From NCBI GenBank assembly GCA_039939375.1, contig JBDVJO010000004.1, forward strand, positions 248,001-312,000: 64,000 bases of DNA. Reading direction: 5' to 3'. Below the pieces are notes generated by a model, which was given only the letters and a program-made list of their open reading frames with translations, made no database searches and was not told the DNA's origin. Positions 19,187 to 27,909 of the stretch are shown piece after piece; the stretch's first letter is position 1; each line of letters opens with the position of its first letter. This stretch comes from Paracrocinitomix sp039939375 (lineage in GTDB: Bacteria; Bacteroidota; Bacteroidia; Flavobacteriales_D; Crocinitomicaceae). The translations under genes and the position numbers were made by a program.

Positions 19187-19613
19187 TCTAATAGTATTTG
19201 GAAGCATCTTCTTAGCTCCTTTGCAGCAAGAAGAAACTGAAAAATGTACTTTAACGGTAGAATTGTCTAACATTAGAAATAATGAAGGCAGCCTCTTTAT
19301 CTTTCTTTACAATTACGAAAATCAATTTCCTGATAATCCTTTTAAATATTTTGAAATCAAAAAAGAAAACGTTTCAAATAATAGAATGTTAGTCAATATT
19401 CCCAATATGGATAAGGGCAAATACGCCATCAGCCTAATAGATGATGAAAATAACAATGCTGATCTTGACCGTTTTTTAGGAATTCCAACTGAAGGATATG
19501 GATTCTCTAATAACGTGAAACCACTATTGTCACTTCCTAATTACAACGACCTATTATTTGACCTTAATCAGAATTGGCTAAGGCTTAATCTTAAATTACA
19601 ATACGTCTTATGA
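19170..19613 (+). CDS. DUF2141 domain-containing exported protein
   Basis: A 147-residue protein with a signal peptide (about 1-17), then a single DUF2141 beta-sandwich. The family pattern is clear: LTVELSNIRNNEGSLFIFLYN at the start, KGKYAISLIDDENNNADLD in the middle and GIPTEGYGFSNN after it. The conserved Asp/Asn cluster HDENGNGKLD-like is here DDENNNADLD, a probable calcium site. Its first 17 bases overlap the end of the glycosyltransferase gene, and its stop overlaps the next start (ATGA-type). DUF2141 proteins are widespread in Bacteroidota with no established function; the location implies a periplasmic role linked to the glycosyltransferase product. Confidence 0.85.
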   Translation: MGKLISLIVFGSIFLAPLQQEETEKCTLTVELSNIRNNEGSLFIFLYNYENQFPDNPFKYFEIKKENVSNNRMLVNIPNMDKGKYAISLIDDENNNADLDRFLGIPTEGYGFSNNVKPLLSLPNYNDLLFDLNQNWLRLNLKLQYVL

Positions 19614-21229
19614 GAGCTTTGTTAATTTTTAGCCTTGTCTTTACCTGCAATGTTTCATTATTCGCTCAAAAAAGCGAATTCTTTACGAAGGCTGATGCAT
19701 TTTTCAGTACCCATGTTAAAAACGGGCTGGTAGATTATGCTACTATAGCTAAAGATCCCACAGTTTTAAATGAACTCATTTCAACTGTAAACTCTGAAGA
19801 CTGGACAAAGAATGAGGAAAAGGCCTATTTGATTAACGCTTATAATTTACTTGTCATTAATAAGATTATTGAAAATTACCCGGTTTCATCTCCTATGGAC
19901 ATTACCGATTTTTTTGAAAATAAGGATGTTGTTCTAAACGGTAAAAATGTTTCGTTAAATCAAATTGAAAACGACTATTTAAGGGCGAATTATGAAGATG
20001 CTAGATTGCACTTCGCTCTTGTTTGTGGAGCAATCTCTTGTCCAGTAATTGCCTCTTTTGCTTACACGCCAGACAAACTAGAAACCCAATTAGATAGCCA
20101 AACTAAACTAGCTCTTAACAATGGTAAGTTTGTCTACCAAAACAAAGATAAAACTGCCCTTTATATTTCTGAAATTTTTAAATGGTACAAAGAAGACTTT
20201 GGCAAGAATAATGGTGAGATTATAGCTTTCATCAACCAATATCGAGAAGCAGATTTCCCTCAGGACGCAAAAATTAACTACTATCCTTATGATTGGAAGA
20301 TAAATGCTCAAGCAAGCACTATTAACTCTTTACCTAACGACTCTAATACTTCAGATATTATTGAAAACAAAGATAATCAAGGAGATGAGCCTTTAAACTT
20401 ACAAACCTTCACAGCTGGATCTTTGTTGGGAAAAAACAAGTTTGACTTCACCTTATTTAATACCATTTACACTGAAAACAAAAGTAATTGGCAAGGTCAA
20501 GACTTTACAGGATTTAGAGCAACTTTTGTGACCCATTTATTTCAAATAACTTACGGACTTACGAAATCAAAACGTATCAATATCGGTTTAGATTTGAACC
20601 TAAAAAACTCAGGACGCTCTGTAGATTCCACTTTTTCAGGAATAGGAACGGCGTTCAATTATACCAATACAGATTCAACTCGTGTAGGTTTAACATCTGT
20701 TGGTGCTAGAATTAAAATTCAACCGTTTAAAGCGGTTAAAGACTTTAGTATACAATCCACTTTTTATATACCAACAGTGCAACATCCTGAGGGCTCTTCA
20801 AATCCGGCACTATACTGGGCTGAATGGGACAGATACATTTGGTGGAACCAATTGTTTTACTCCAAAACTTGGGGTAAAGTACAATTGTTTACAGAAGTTG
20901 ATTTCCTATTCAGGTTCAAACGTTACGCCTCACAAATTGGGATGTTAGACATCCCTATGTCTGCCTTTGTAAGTTATTTTCCGACAGATAAATTAACGTT
21001 CTACGCCATGACGCAACATGTGCCAAGGTTCACTAATCACATCAATCCACAAGACCCACAAGTTACAGATTGGGTAATTCCCATGAACTATACAGCTTCT
21101 GGATTAGGAGTTAAATATAACTTGGCCAAAGGATTAAACCTTGAGTTGTTGTACACAAATTTTTGGAGAGGAAAGAATTCAGGTTTAGGTGAAACCTTCA
21201 ACTTAGGAATAAAATACATCATGCAATAG
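19610..21229 (+). CDS. DUF547 domain fused to a predicted outer-membrane barrel
   Basis: A 539-residue exported protein with two clear halves. After a signal peptide (about 1-20), residues 20-235 form a DUF547 domain: LVDYATIAKD, EEKAYLINAYNLLVI, FALVCGAISCPVI and ISEIFKWYKEDFG are the usual signatures, with a conserved Cys pair in CGAxSCP. A linker of low complexity (about 236-262) leads to a region of amphipathic strands, Gly and aromatic residues (NIGLDLNLKNSG, GLGVKYNLAKGLNLELLYTNFW) that looks like an outer-membrane barrel and ends in FNLGIKYIMQ. DUF547 alone is usually about 240 residues, as in the second copy at 58.1-58.8 kb, so this fusion is unusual. It sits between DUF2141 and an Omp85-like gene with 4-bp and 1-bp overlaps. 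Confidence 0.82.
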   Translation: MRALLIFSLVFTCNVSLFAQKSEFFTKADAFFSTHVKNGLVDYATIAKDPTVLNELISTVNSEDWTKNEEKAYLINAYNLLVINKIIENYPVSSPMDITDFFENKDVVLNGKNVSLNQIENDYLRANYEDARLHFALVCGAISCPVIASFAYTPDKLETQLDSQTKLALNNGKFVYQNKDKTALYISEIFKWYKEDFGKNNGEIIAFINQYREADFPQDAKINYYPYDWKINAQASTINSLPNDSNTSDIIENKDNQGDEPLNLQTFTAGSLLGKNKFDFTLFNTIYTENKSNWQGQDFTGFRATFVTHLFQITYGLTKSKRINIGLDLNLKNSGRSVDSTFSGIGTAFNYTNTDSTRVGLTSVGARIKIQPFKAVKDFSIQSTFYIPTVQHPEGSSNPALYWAEWDRYIWWNQLFYSKTWGKVQLFTEVDFLFRFKRYASQIGMLDIPMSAFVSYFPTDKLTFYAMTQHVPRFTNHINPQDPQVTDWVIPMNYTASGLGVKYNLAKGLNLELLYTNFWRGKNSGLGETFNLGIKYIMQ

Positions 21230-22488
21230 TGATTCGGATTGTATCTATAGCTCTTTTCCTATGTTACTTCAGCCATCAAGCTTTTAGTGAAACAATATCC
21301 TCCATCACTTTTGAGGGATTAACAAAAACCAAAAAAGAATACCTAGAACGCATCATTAGATGTAAAGTTGGAGAAGAATTTGACCCAGCCATTCTTCGAG
21401 AAGATGAAAAAACCATCAGATCCTTAAACCTGTTCTTTAATGTTGAAAGTTCGTATGCTAAAAATGAGTCAGAAGATGCTTGGGATATACTTTTTGAACT
21501 TGAAGAAGCCAAATACCTCTACCCTATTTTATCCATATCCGGATTCAAAGGTCAATTTAAACTGCAGGCTGGTTTTAATCAAATCAATTTTAGAGGACAT
21601 GCAGAAAGTATTGGGTTCCTTTACCAATACTATGACCGGCATTCTTTTTCTGCCTTTTACAATGCACTAAGACATAAAAACGGATTGACTGGTCATGATA
21701 TAGCGGCATCAAAATATTCTACAGTTGAACCCTTATATTTTGAAGACACGACTGCTGCGTTTAATTTTGATAATTATAACTTTTCGCTAGGTGGACATTT
21801 CTGGATAAAACCAAAGCTAAGAGTTGGCTTAGGTGGGATGTATATGTATGAGAAATATAAACAATTAGATTCCACTGTTTTTGACTTGGGCAAAACAGAA
21901 TTCTTTTTTCATAAATATCAAATCAGAAGCTTTTTTGAATATGCCAATTTAGATGTTAATTACGAACGCGTCTTTGGATTTAAAAACTACACCTATCTTG
22001 AAACCATTCAGACAATTGACTTTCCCGGAATCAGTTTTATAAAATTTACCAATGATATTTATTGGTATAAAGAAATTGGGAATAGAGGAAACTTTGCCAT
22101 CCACAATAGATTCGGAATTTCTACGAATAATATGTCCCCTTTTTCACCCTTTGTTTTGGATGGATTTCTAAATGTTAGAGGAATTGGAAACAGGGTTTCA
22201 AGAGGCACTGCTGAATTAATCAACAACATTGAATACAGACACACAATCTGGAAACACAAATGGTTTTATTTGCAAGTTGCTGGATTAATAGATTTTGGAA
22301 CGCTAAGACAACCAGGAGATGATTTGGCATCTATGTTTACGTACAATGAAATGCAGCTATTTACCGGCGGTGGCTTAAGATTACACTCAAGAAAAATTTA
22401 CAATGTTGTATTTAGAGTTGATTACTCTGTTAATCCAATGAGACCAGATCAACACGGACTTACTTTTGGTGTTGGGCAATTCTTTTAA
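21229..22488 (+). CDS. Short POTRA-barrel protein of the Omp85/BamA-TamA type
   Basis: A 419-residue outer-membrane protein with a signal peptide (about 1-20) and one POTRA domain (about 21-90: ISSITFEGLTKTKKEYLERII and GEEFDPAILREDEKTIRSL). The remaining residues form a barrel ending in FGVGQFF, with the C-terminal Phe typical of outer-membrane proteins. The stretch LNVRGIGNRVSRGTAEL carries the VRG motif of the Omp85 lid loop. It is much shorter than BamA and has a single POTRA, so it is more like FhaC/TamA-type or plant-type minimal Omp85 proteins. The start is GTG, overlapping the preceding stop by one base. It is the last gene of the glycosyltransferase operon and could assemble the barrel encoded before it or pass a product through the outer membrane. 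Confidence 0.82.
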   Translation: MIRIVSIALFLCYFSHQAFSETISSITFEGLTKTKKEYLERIIRCKVGEEFDPAILREDEKTIRSLNLFFNVESSYAKNESEDAWDILFELEEAKYLYPILSISGFKGQFKLQAGFNQINFRGHAESIGFLYQYYDRHSFSAFYNALRHKNGLTGHDIAASKYSTVEPLYFEDTTAAFNFDNYNFSLGGHFWIKPKLRVGLGGMYMYEKYKQLDSTVFDLGKTEFFFHKYQIRSFFEYANLDVNYERVFGFKNYTYLETIQTIDFPGISFIKFTNDIYWYKEIGNRGNFAIHNRFGISTNNMSPFSPFVLDGFLNVRGIGNRVSRGTAELINNIEYRHTIWKHKWFYLQVAGLIDFGTLRQPGDDLASMFTYNEMQLFTGGGLRLHSRKIYNVVFRVDYSVNPMRPDQHGLTFGVGQFF

Positions 22489-23006
22489 TAGATTTTCTGA
22501 TTGACATAGTTCCCAGGCGGGTCATAATTACAAACCCAAATCTGTCCTCCATTTTTACAGGTTCTTACCGCTGCTCCAATGCGCTTCGTCTTTCTCCAAA
22601 TAATTTGGCTGTAATGACCATACTTTGAACTCTTCCCTTTTCTGTAGAAAAGATCATTGTGATTAAAATACTTCTCTTCTGCCGCCCACTTATCTACCAC
22701 CTTAACTTCATTTGACTCTCCTGAGTGCCAATAAATATTCTCACCGTAATTATCTTTTGAACGGTGTTTCATCTCACATTTCAACGCTAATCGTTGCGCC
22801 CACTTATCTGCATACGCAGCCAAATCGTCATCCCAAACCACTGGCGGAACACCAACCTTCTTTCTATAATAATTATGCCTATCTACAAAAGCTTTCTTAT
22901 CTATTATTGGCGCTCCTGGTTGAGCCGGAATATAAACGGCAATTTGAAAACTACAGCCTAAACCAAACATGATTAAAACCGAGAAAATAAAAATAAGTTT
23001 TTTCAT
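22485..23006 (-). CDS. CAP-domain (SCP/PR1) lipoprotein
   Basis: A 173-residue lipoprotein of the cysteine-rich secretory/antigen 5/PR-1 superfamily. The start MKKLIFIFS with lipobox FGLGC (Cys18) supports ATG 23006; the 6-codon longer reading has no reason to be used. The CAP domain (about 35-173) shows the signatures FVDRHNYYRKKVG, MKHRSKDNYGEN, GHYSQIIWR and WVCNYDPPGNY. The metal-site His residues of the family are at MKHR and GHYSQ. Two cysteines (CKNGG, WVC) may pair. CAP proteins in bacteria are exported proteins of unknown, possibly lipid-binding or proteolytic role. It converges on the Omp85-like gene with a 4-bp 3' overlap and has no operon partner. Confidence 0.9.
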   Translation of the reverse strand: MKKLIFIFSVLIMFGLGCSFQIAVYIPAQPGAPIIDKKAFVDRHNYYRKKVGVPPVVWDDDLAAYADKWAQRLALKCEMKHRSKDNYGENIYWHSGESNEVKVVDKWAAEEKYFNHNDLFYRKGKSSKYGHYSQIIWRKTKRIGAAVRTCKNGGQIWVCNYDPPGNYVNQKIY

Positions 23007-23063
23007 AAATTGAATATAGTACAATTTTGCACTTTTTTAAATAACAAATCCCTACGTATTTGT

Positions 23064-23071
23064 TACATTTG
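23064..23071 (+). promoter_or_regulatory. -7 element TACATTTG for pheT
   Basis: Exact TAnnTTTG match, 20 nt before the ATG at 23092, in the gap shared with the divergent CAP gene. Confidence 0.55.
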
Positions 23072-23091
23072 TGGGTTAAATTTTGGAGCAA

Positions 23092-25518
23092 ATGAAGATA
23101 TCCCTAAACTGGCTAAAAGACTATATTCAACTTGACTTAGAACCTGAGAAAATAGCAGAAATCTTAACGGATACTGGTTTAGAGGTAGAAGGTCTTGAAA
23201 AAATTGAGACGATCAAAGGTGGATTAGAAGGAGTAGTGACCGGACATGTGCTGACAAAAGAAAAACACCCAGATGCAGATCGACTTAACATCACAACTGT
23301 TGACGTTGGAACTGGTGAACCTCTTCAAATAGTATGTGGAGCACCTAACGTTGAAGTAGGTCAAAAAGTAGTCGTTGCAACTGTTGGAACCACCCTATAC
23401 CCTTCTCCGGAGGAAGCATTTAAAATAAAAAAATCTAAAATTCGTGGAGTTGAATCAGTAGGGATGATTTGCGCTGAAGATGAATTAGGTTTAGGAACTT
23501 CACATGATGGAATCATGGTACTTGAGCCAGAAACCAAAGTGGGCGAATCTGCAAAATCATTCTTTAACATTGAAGATGATTACTTAATCGAGATAGGATT
23601 AACGCCTAACCGCTCTGATGCAATGGGCCATATTGGTGTAGCAAGAGATTTAAAAGCTTACTTGAATTATCATGAAAATAAACAATGTACTATTCATTGG
23701 CCAACATTAAATTTACCCGCGGCAGGTTCAACATTAGTTCAAATTAAAATTGATGATTTAGAAGGATGTCCTAGATATGCTGGTGCGGTTATTGAAAACC
23801 TTAAAGTACAAGAATCGCCAGATTGGTTGAAAAATCGATTGAGAGCAATTGGATTAAACCCCATAAACAATATCGTTGACATCACGAATTACGTGATGCA
23901 CGAAACAGGAAACCCTTTGCATGCATTTGACTTGTCAGATGTTGGATCAGAGATCAATGTCAGACGAGCCAAAAAAGGAGAAAAAATAGTTACCCTAGAC
24001 GAAGTTGAAAGAGAACTGGATGAAGCAGATTTGATGATTTGTAATGCTAGTGATGTGATGTGCATTGCCGGAACTTTTGGCGGATTGCATTCTGGTGTAA
24101 AAGAAAATACTAGTTCTATTTTTTTAGAAGCAGCCTATTTCAATCCTGTTTCGGTGAGAAAAACAGCAAAAAGACATGGTTTAAACACAGATTCTTCTTT
24201 CAGGTTTGAAAGAGGTATCGACCCGAATACCGTAACCTGGGCTAGAGACAGAGCAATACAGCTCATTCTTGAGATAGCCGGAGGAACGCTTGGTGAATTG
24301 CAAGATATTTACCCTACCAAAATCGAGGATAAAGAAGTACTATTCAGCCCTGAACGCTCAAGACTGCATATGGGCGTAAATATCTCAACTGAAGACATGA
24401 TCAACATTCTAAATGAATTAGACATTAAAGTCGTTTCTGATTCAGACGAAGAGATCATTTTAAAGGTGCCGGCTTACAGAATTGATGTGACCAGAGAAGC
24501 AGATATCACTGAAGAAATTTTAAGAATTTACGGATTCAACAATGTGCCTATCCCTGAAAAACTGAACACATCTATAACTTTCAGACAAGACCCAGACGAA
24601 GAAAAATTATATAATTTTACAGCCGACTTTTTAGTAGCTAATGGTTTCAGTGAAATCATGAATAACTCGCTCACTACTTCATCTATTTGGGATAAAGTAG
24701 AATCAAATTCCTTCAAGGCTGAAAGAGATGTAAAAATCTTGAATCCCCTTTCAAACGAATTAGATGTAATGAGACAAACACTGTTGTTTGGTGGACTAAA
24801 AAGTATAGAACACAATCAAAATAGACAACAGCCCAACATCAAATTCTTTGAGTTTGGTAATGATTATAGAATGAGTGACGGCGCTTATCCTCAAAGAAAG
24901 AAATTAAGTATCTGGGTCACCGGAAATCAAGATGAAGAGAGCTGGAGGGGATCAGACGAAAAGGCAGATTTTTATTATTTGAAAGGAATCGTTGAAGCTG
25001 TTCTGCAAAAAATTGGAATTTATAAGAACCCTATTGTCGCTTCCTTATTAAATGACCTTTTCGAAGATGGATACAATATAGCGATAGCAAAAAAGTCTGT
25101 AGTAGATCTTGGATGGGTAAGAAAGGATGTTCTAAAAGAATTTGGAATCAAAAATGACGTTTTCTATGCTAGCTTTGACTGGAAAGTAGTTACAGACATT
25201 AGCATCATCAATAAAATCGCTGCAAAGCCAATCCCAAAAACTCAGTTTGTGAGAAGAGACTTCTCATTACTACTCAACAAATCAGTTAAGTTTTCTGATA
25301 TTCAAGTATTAGCAAAATCTGTCGATAGAAAAATCTTAAAAGAAGTCGGATTGTTTGACGTTTACGAAGGTAAATCACTACCCAAAGGAAAAAAATCTTA
25401 TGCTGTAAACTTCATTTTTCAAGATGCCGAAAAAACGCTAAAAGACAGTCAAGTGGATGGTATAATGAATAACATCCGAACGAAACTTGAAAAGGAATTG
25501 GGAGCAGAATTGAGATAG
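23092..25518 (+). CDS. pheT: Phenylalanine-tRNA ligase beta subunit
   Basis: The large subunit of the alpha2beta2 phenylalanyl-tRNA synthetase (808 residues from ATG 23092; the TTG at 23083 is not needed). In order there are the N-terminal tRNA-binding domain (about 40-150, VVTGHVLTKEKHPDADRL and the IRGVESVGMICAEDELGLG loop), the B3/B4 editing domain (about 210-385), the B5 domain, the catalytic-like core and the C-terminal ferredoxin-fold anticodon-binding domain (about 715-808, FVRRDFSLLLNKSVKFSDI). Length and order are normal. The alpha subunit gene is not in this window, as is common in Bacteroidota. A strong terminator follows. Confidence 0.97.
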   Translation: MKISLNWLKDYIQLDLEPEKIAEILTDTGLEVEGLEKIETIKGGLEGVVTGHVLTKEKHPDADRLNITTVDVGTGEPLQIVCGAPNVEVGQKVVVATVGTTLYPSPEEAFKIKKSKIRGVESVGMICAEDELGLGTSHDGIMVLEPETKVGESAKSFFNIEDDYLIEIGLTPNRSDAMGHIGVARDLKAYLNYHENKQCTIHWPTLNLPAAGSTLVQIKIDDLEGCPRYAGAVIENLKVQESPDWLKNRLRAIGLNPINNIVDITNYVMHETGNPLHAFDLSDVGSEINVRRAKKGEKIVTLDEVERELDEADLMICNASDVMCIAGTFGGLHSGVKENTSSIFLEAAYFNPVSVRKTAKRHGLNTDSSFRFERGIDPNTVTWARDRAIQLILEIAGGTLGELQDIYPTKIEDKEVLFSPERSRLHMGVNISTEDMINILNELDIKVVSDSDEEIILKVPAYRIDVTREADITEEILRIYGFNNVPIPEKLNTSITFRQDPDEEKLYNFTADFLVANGFSEIMNNSLTTSSIWDKVESNSFKAERDVKILNPLSNELDVMRQTLLFGGLKSIEHNQNRQQPNIKFFEFGNDYRMSDGAYPQRKKLSIWVTGNQDEESWRGSDEKADFYYLKGIVEAVLQKIGIYKNPIVASLLNDLFEDGYNIAIAKKSVVDLGWVRKDVLKEFGIKNDVFYASFDWKVVTDISIINKIAAKPIPKTQFVRRDFSLLLNKSVKFSDIQVLAKSVDRKILKEVGLFDVYEGKSLPKGKKSYAVNFIFQDAEKTLKDSQVDGIMNNIRTKLEKELGAELR

Positions 25519-25544
25519 TTTTAATCAAATTTCATTGATAATAT

Positions 25545-25579
25545 ATAGGCTTTGGTTGAACCAAGGCCTATTTTTTTTG
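25545..25579 (+). terminator. Rho-independent terminator after pheT
   Basis: The arms ATAGGCTTTGGTT and ACCAAGGCCTAT (with one bulge/mismatch) enclose a GA loop and are followed by eight or more T, then GC. Confidence 0.88.
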
Positions 25580-25598
25580 CTCCATCTCTAAAAATATT

Positions 25599-25606
25599 TA
25601 TATTTG
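25599..25606 (+). promoter_or_regulatory. -7 element TATATTTG of the tetR-ABC operon
   Basis: Exact TAnnTTTG match 24 nt upstream of the tetR ATG. Its last four bases are inside the palindrome described next, so repressor binding would block transcription. Confidence 0.65.
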
Positions 25607-25624
25607 ACTGAACGTTCAATCAAA
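25603..25624. promoter_or_regulatory. Palindromic operator overlapping the tetR promoter
   Basis: A 22-bp inverted repeat built on the core TGAACGTTCA, extended on both sides by complementary bases with a single mismatched pair (position 25608 against 25619). The core is the type of site bound by many TetR/AcrR-family repressors. It overlaps the -7 element and lies 6 bp before the tetR ATG. Confidence 0.7.
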
Positions 25625-25630
25625 AAATAA

Positions 25631-26218
25631 ATGTCACCAAGAACAACTGAACAATTTGAAAAAATAAGAGTCACTAAAATGAGCCTTATACTAGATACAG
25701 CTTTGAAGGTATTCGCTAAAGAAGGTTATCATTCAGCAACTATATCTAAAATCAGTTCAGAGGCTGGAATTTCAAAAGGTCTCATGTATAACTACTTTAA
25801 GAGTAAAGAAGAATTACTAAATATACTCCTCAATGAATTGTTAGATGCCGAAATGAATTCAATTACTAAATTATTCAATCAGCCTTTTAATGAAAATACA
25901 TTTATAAATGTGATAAAAAAAAGCACAGAAATTCTCAAAAAAAAGCCGAAGCAATGGTTGCTCTACTTTTCAATGTCAACACAGCCTGAAGTGCTTAAAA
26001 TTGTCGATTCAAAGTTTTCTGATGAAAGAGTCATTTTCATGAAGAACATTCTTCAATTTTTTGAAGAAAAAGGTTGTTCAAACCCTGAGCTAGAAATGCA
26101 TTATTTTAATTTAACCATGACTGGGTTTAAACTTTCATACATAATGAATCCTGATCATTTTCCTCTTGCAGAAATGGAAGAAAGAATTATTAATCAATTT
26201 ATAAAAAGAGAATCATGA
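25631..26218 (+). CDS. TetR/AcrR family transcriptional regulator
   Basis: A 195-residue repressor. The N-terminal helix-turn-helix (about residues 10-60) shows the family pattern: LDTALKVFAKEGYHSATISKI, then SEAGISKGLMYNYFKSKEELL. The rest is a helical ligand-binding and dimerisation domain without recognisable ligand residues. It overlaps the following ATPase gene by 4 bp (ATGA), so it is co-transcribed with the transporter it presumably controls. A near-perfect palindrome covers its own promoter, which points to negative autoregulation relieved by an unknown ligand. The gene order tetR, ATPase, permease is typical of drug or lipid exporters. Confidence 0.93.
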   Translation: MSPRTTEQFEKIRVTKMSLILDTALKVFAKEGYHSATISKISSEAGISKGLMYNYFKSKEELLNILLNELLDAEMNSITKLFNQPFNENTFINVIKKSTEILKKKPKQWLLYFSMSTQPEVLKIVDSKFSDERVIFMKNILQFFEEKGCSNPELEMHYFNLTMTGFKLSYIMNPDHFPLAEMEERIINQFIKRES

Positions 26219-27090
26219 AAGCGATAAAAGTTGATAAACTGAACAAACATTACGGTGAATTTCATGCGCTCAAAGACGTGAGTTTTGAAATCAGCCAAGG
26301 AGAAGTTTTTGGATTCATAGGTCCAAATGGTGCAGGAAAGTCTACAACAATTAGATCACTTTTAGGCTTAATTCAAACTTCTTCAGGCTCTGCTCATATC
26401 TTAAATCATGATATCCATCAAGAAGGAAAACTGATTCGTTCTAAAATCGGTTATCTGCCATCAGAAGTACATTATTATGATGAAATGAACTCAAAAGAAC
26501 TTTTAGAATACTCAGCTAATTTTTACAACAATGCTGACACTTCCAAAATAGAAGAACTTGCAGCGTATTTTGAATTAGACCTGAACAAAAAGATTAACGA
26601 TTTATCATTCGGAAATAAAAAGAAGTGCGCAATAATTCAATGTTTTTTGCATAATCCAGAATTACTAATTCTAGATGAACCAACTTCAGGATTAGACCCA
26701 TTAATGCAAAATCGGTTTTTTGATTTGTTAGAAACAGAGAACAAGAAAGGCACAACAATTTTTTTCTCTTCACATATATTATCTGAAATACAGCGAATGT
26801 GTAGCAGGGCTGCTGTAATCAAAGATGGAGAAATCATAGCTATTGAAGAAATTCAATCTTTGCTACAAAAGCAAATGAAAAAAGTTAGAGTTGTATTTAA
26901 GGATACGCCAACAAACAGAAACCTGCCCAAAGGAAGCCAAAATGAAAAATGGAACGACAATAAGCTCAGTTTTGAGTATGTGGGACCTATTTCAGATTTA
27001 ATCTCTTGGTTAAATCAGAACGAATTACATGATACTGTATTGCAAGAACCTGATTTAGACTCCATTTTCATGAATTATTACGAAAGATAA
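26215..27090 (+). CDS. ABC transporter ATP-binding protein
   Basis: A 291-residue ATPase of the ABC-2 (BcrA/NatA/DrrA-like) group. Walker A GPNGAGKST is at residues 36-44. The Q-loop region and GYLPSEVHYYDEMN follow, then the signature variant LSFGNKKKCAI in place of LSGGQ, Walker B with LLILDEPTSGLDP and the H-loop FFSSHIL. The C-terminal 75 residues are an accessory domain (KVRVVFKDTP). The signature lacks the second Gly and Gln but has the conserved Ser-x-Gly, as often in this subfamily. It acts with the permease 10 bp downstream. The exported compound is unknown. Confidence 0.93.
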   Translation: MKAIKVDKLNKHYGEFHALKDVSFEISQGEVFGFIGPNGAGKSTTIRSLLGLIQTSSGSAHILNHDIHQEGKLIRSKIGYLPSEVHYYDEMNSKELLEYSANFYNNADTSKIEELAAYFELDLNKKINDLSFGNKKKCAIIQCFLHNPELLILDEPTSGLDPLMQNRFFDLLETENKKGTTIFFSSHILSEIQRMCSRAAVIKDGEIIAIEEIQSLLQKQMKKVRVVFKDTPTNRNLPKGSQNEKWNDNKLSFEYVGPISDLISWLNQNELHDTVLQEPDLDSIFMNYYER

Positions 27091-27100
27091 AACAAGCAAC

Positions 27101-27904
27101 ATGAACAAAAATTTATATTTAAAAGAACTCAAGAGAAATCGTAAAAACTTGATGATTTGGTCAAGTATTGTGATAGGTTTTACTTTTATGGTACTTGCCA
27201 TTTTCCCATACATGGCTGAAATGGGCGAAGGCATGAGCTCATTAATGGAAAGTATTCCACCAGAAATTGGCAAAGCTATGGGAATGGACGCTGAAACCTG
27301 GAGTAGTATTCTTGGTTTTTACAGCACTTATTACGGAGTTTATATCATAGTTTTGATCAGTATATTCACAACATCCACGGGTGCAACCATCATTTCTAAA
27401 GAAGAAAAAGATAGAACCTCTGAATTTCTGTTAACTCGACCTATTTCTAGAAAAGAAATAGTCATCTCTAAACTTCTTTCGCTATTTACCCTAAGTTTTC
27501 TAATTTTTGGGATTCAAACAACCGCAGCCATTATTGGAATCCAGTTATTCGCTGTAACAGACGTAGACTGGGCAGTATTCACTCAAATGCATGTGTCAGG
27601 ATTGGTTTTAGTACTATTTTTCACCACTATTGGCGTTCTTATTTCAATGTTTGTAACTCCTAAAAAGAACTTTATGGGTATCGTAGTTGGATTAACTTTT
27701 GGCACTTACTTTCTAAACGCCATAGGTAAATCAGCTGATGCCGTGTCTTGGATTTCTTACCTTTCGCCATTTAATTACTTAGAGATTACTAAAGACCCTA
27801 CAGTAAGCTTTAATTACATTTCGGCAATATTGATGTTAATAATAGGTGGTGGATTGTTATACTATTCCAATAAAATATATTCTAAAAAAGACATTAATGG
27901 TTAA
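27101..27904 (+). CDS. ABC-2 type transporter permease
   Basis: A 267-residue inner-membrane protein with six predicted transmembrane helices (about 18-38, 75-98, 120-145, 155-180, 185-205 and 242-262). It has the ABC-2 family motif KEEKDRTSEFLLTRPISR (about 100-118) in the cytoplasmic loop before helix 3. It follows its ATPase by 10 bp and completes a three-gene tetR-ATPase-permease unit. The gene ends 5 bp before the stop of a convergent glycosyltransferase gene; no intrinsic terminator is visible between them. It is probably an exporter of a toxic or envelope compound, without direct evidence for the substrate. Confidence 0.92.
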   Translation: MNKNLYLKELKRNRKNLMIWSSIVIGFTFMVLAIFPYMAEMGEGMSSLMESIPPEIGKAMGMDAETWSSILGFYSTYYGVYIIVLISIFTTSTGATIISKEEKDRTSEFLLTRPISRKEIVISKLLSLFTLSFLIFGIQTTAAIIGIQLFAVTDVDWAVFTQMHVSGLVLVLFFTTIGVLISMFVTPKKNFMGIVVGLTFGTYFLNAIGKSADAVSWISYLSPFNYLEITKDPTVSFNYISAILMLIIGGGLLYYSNKIYSKKDING

Positions 27905-27909
27905 ATTCA

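Noticed and set aside
23083..23091. Upstream TTG start for pheT
   Set aside because: The ATG at 23092 gives the conserved N-terminus MKISLNWLKDY and fits the promoter distance better.
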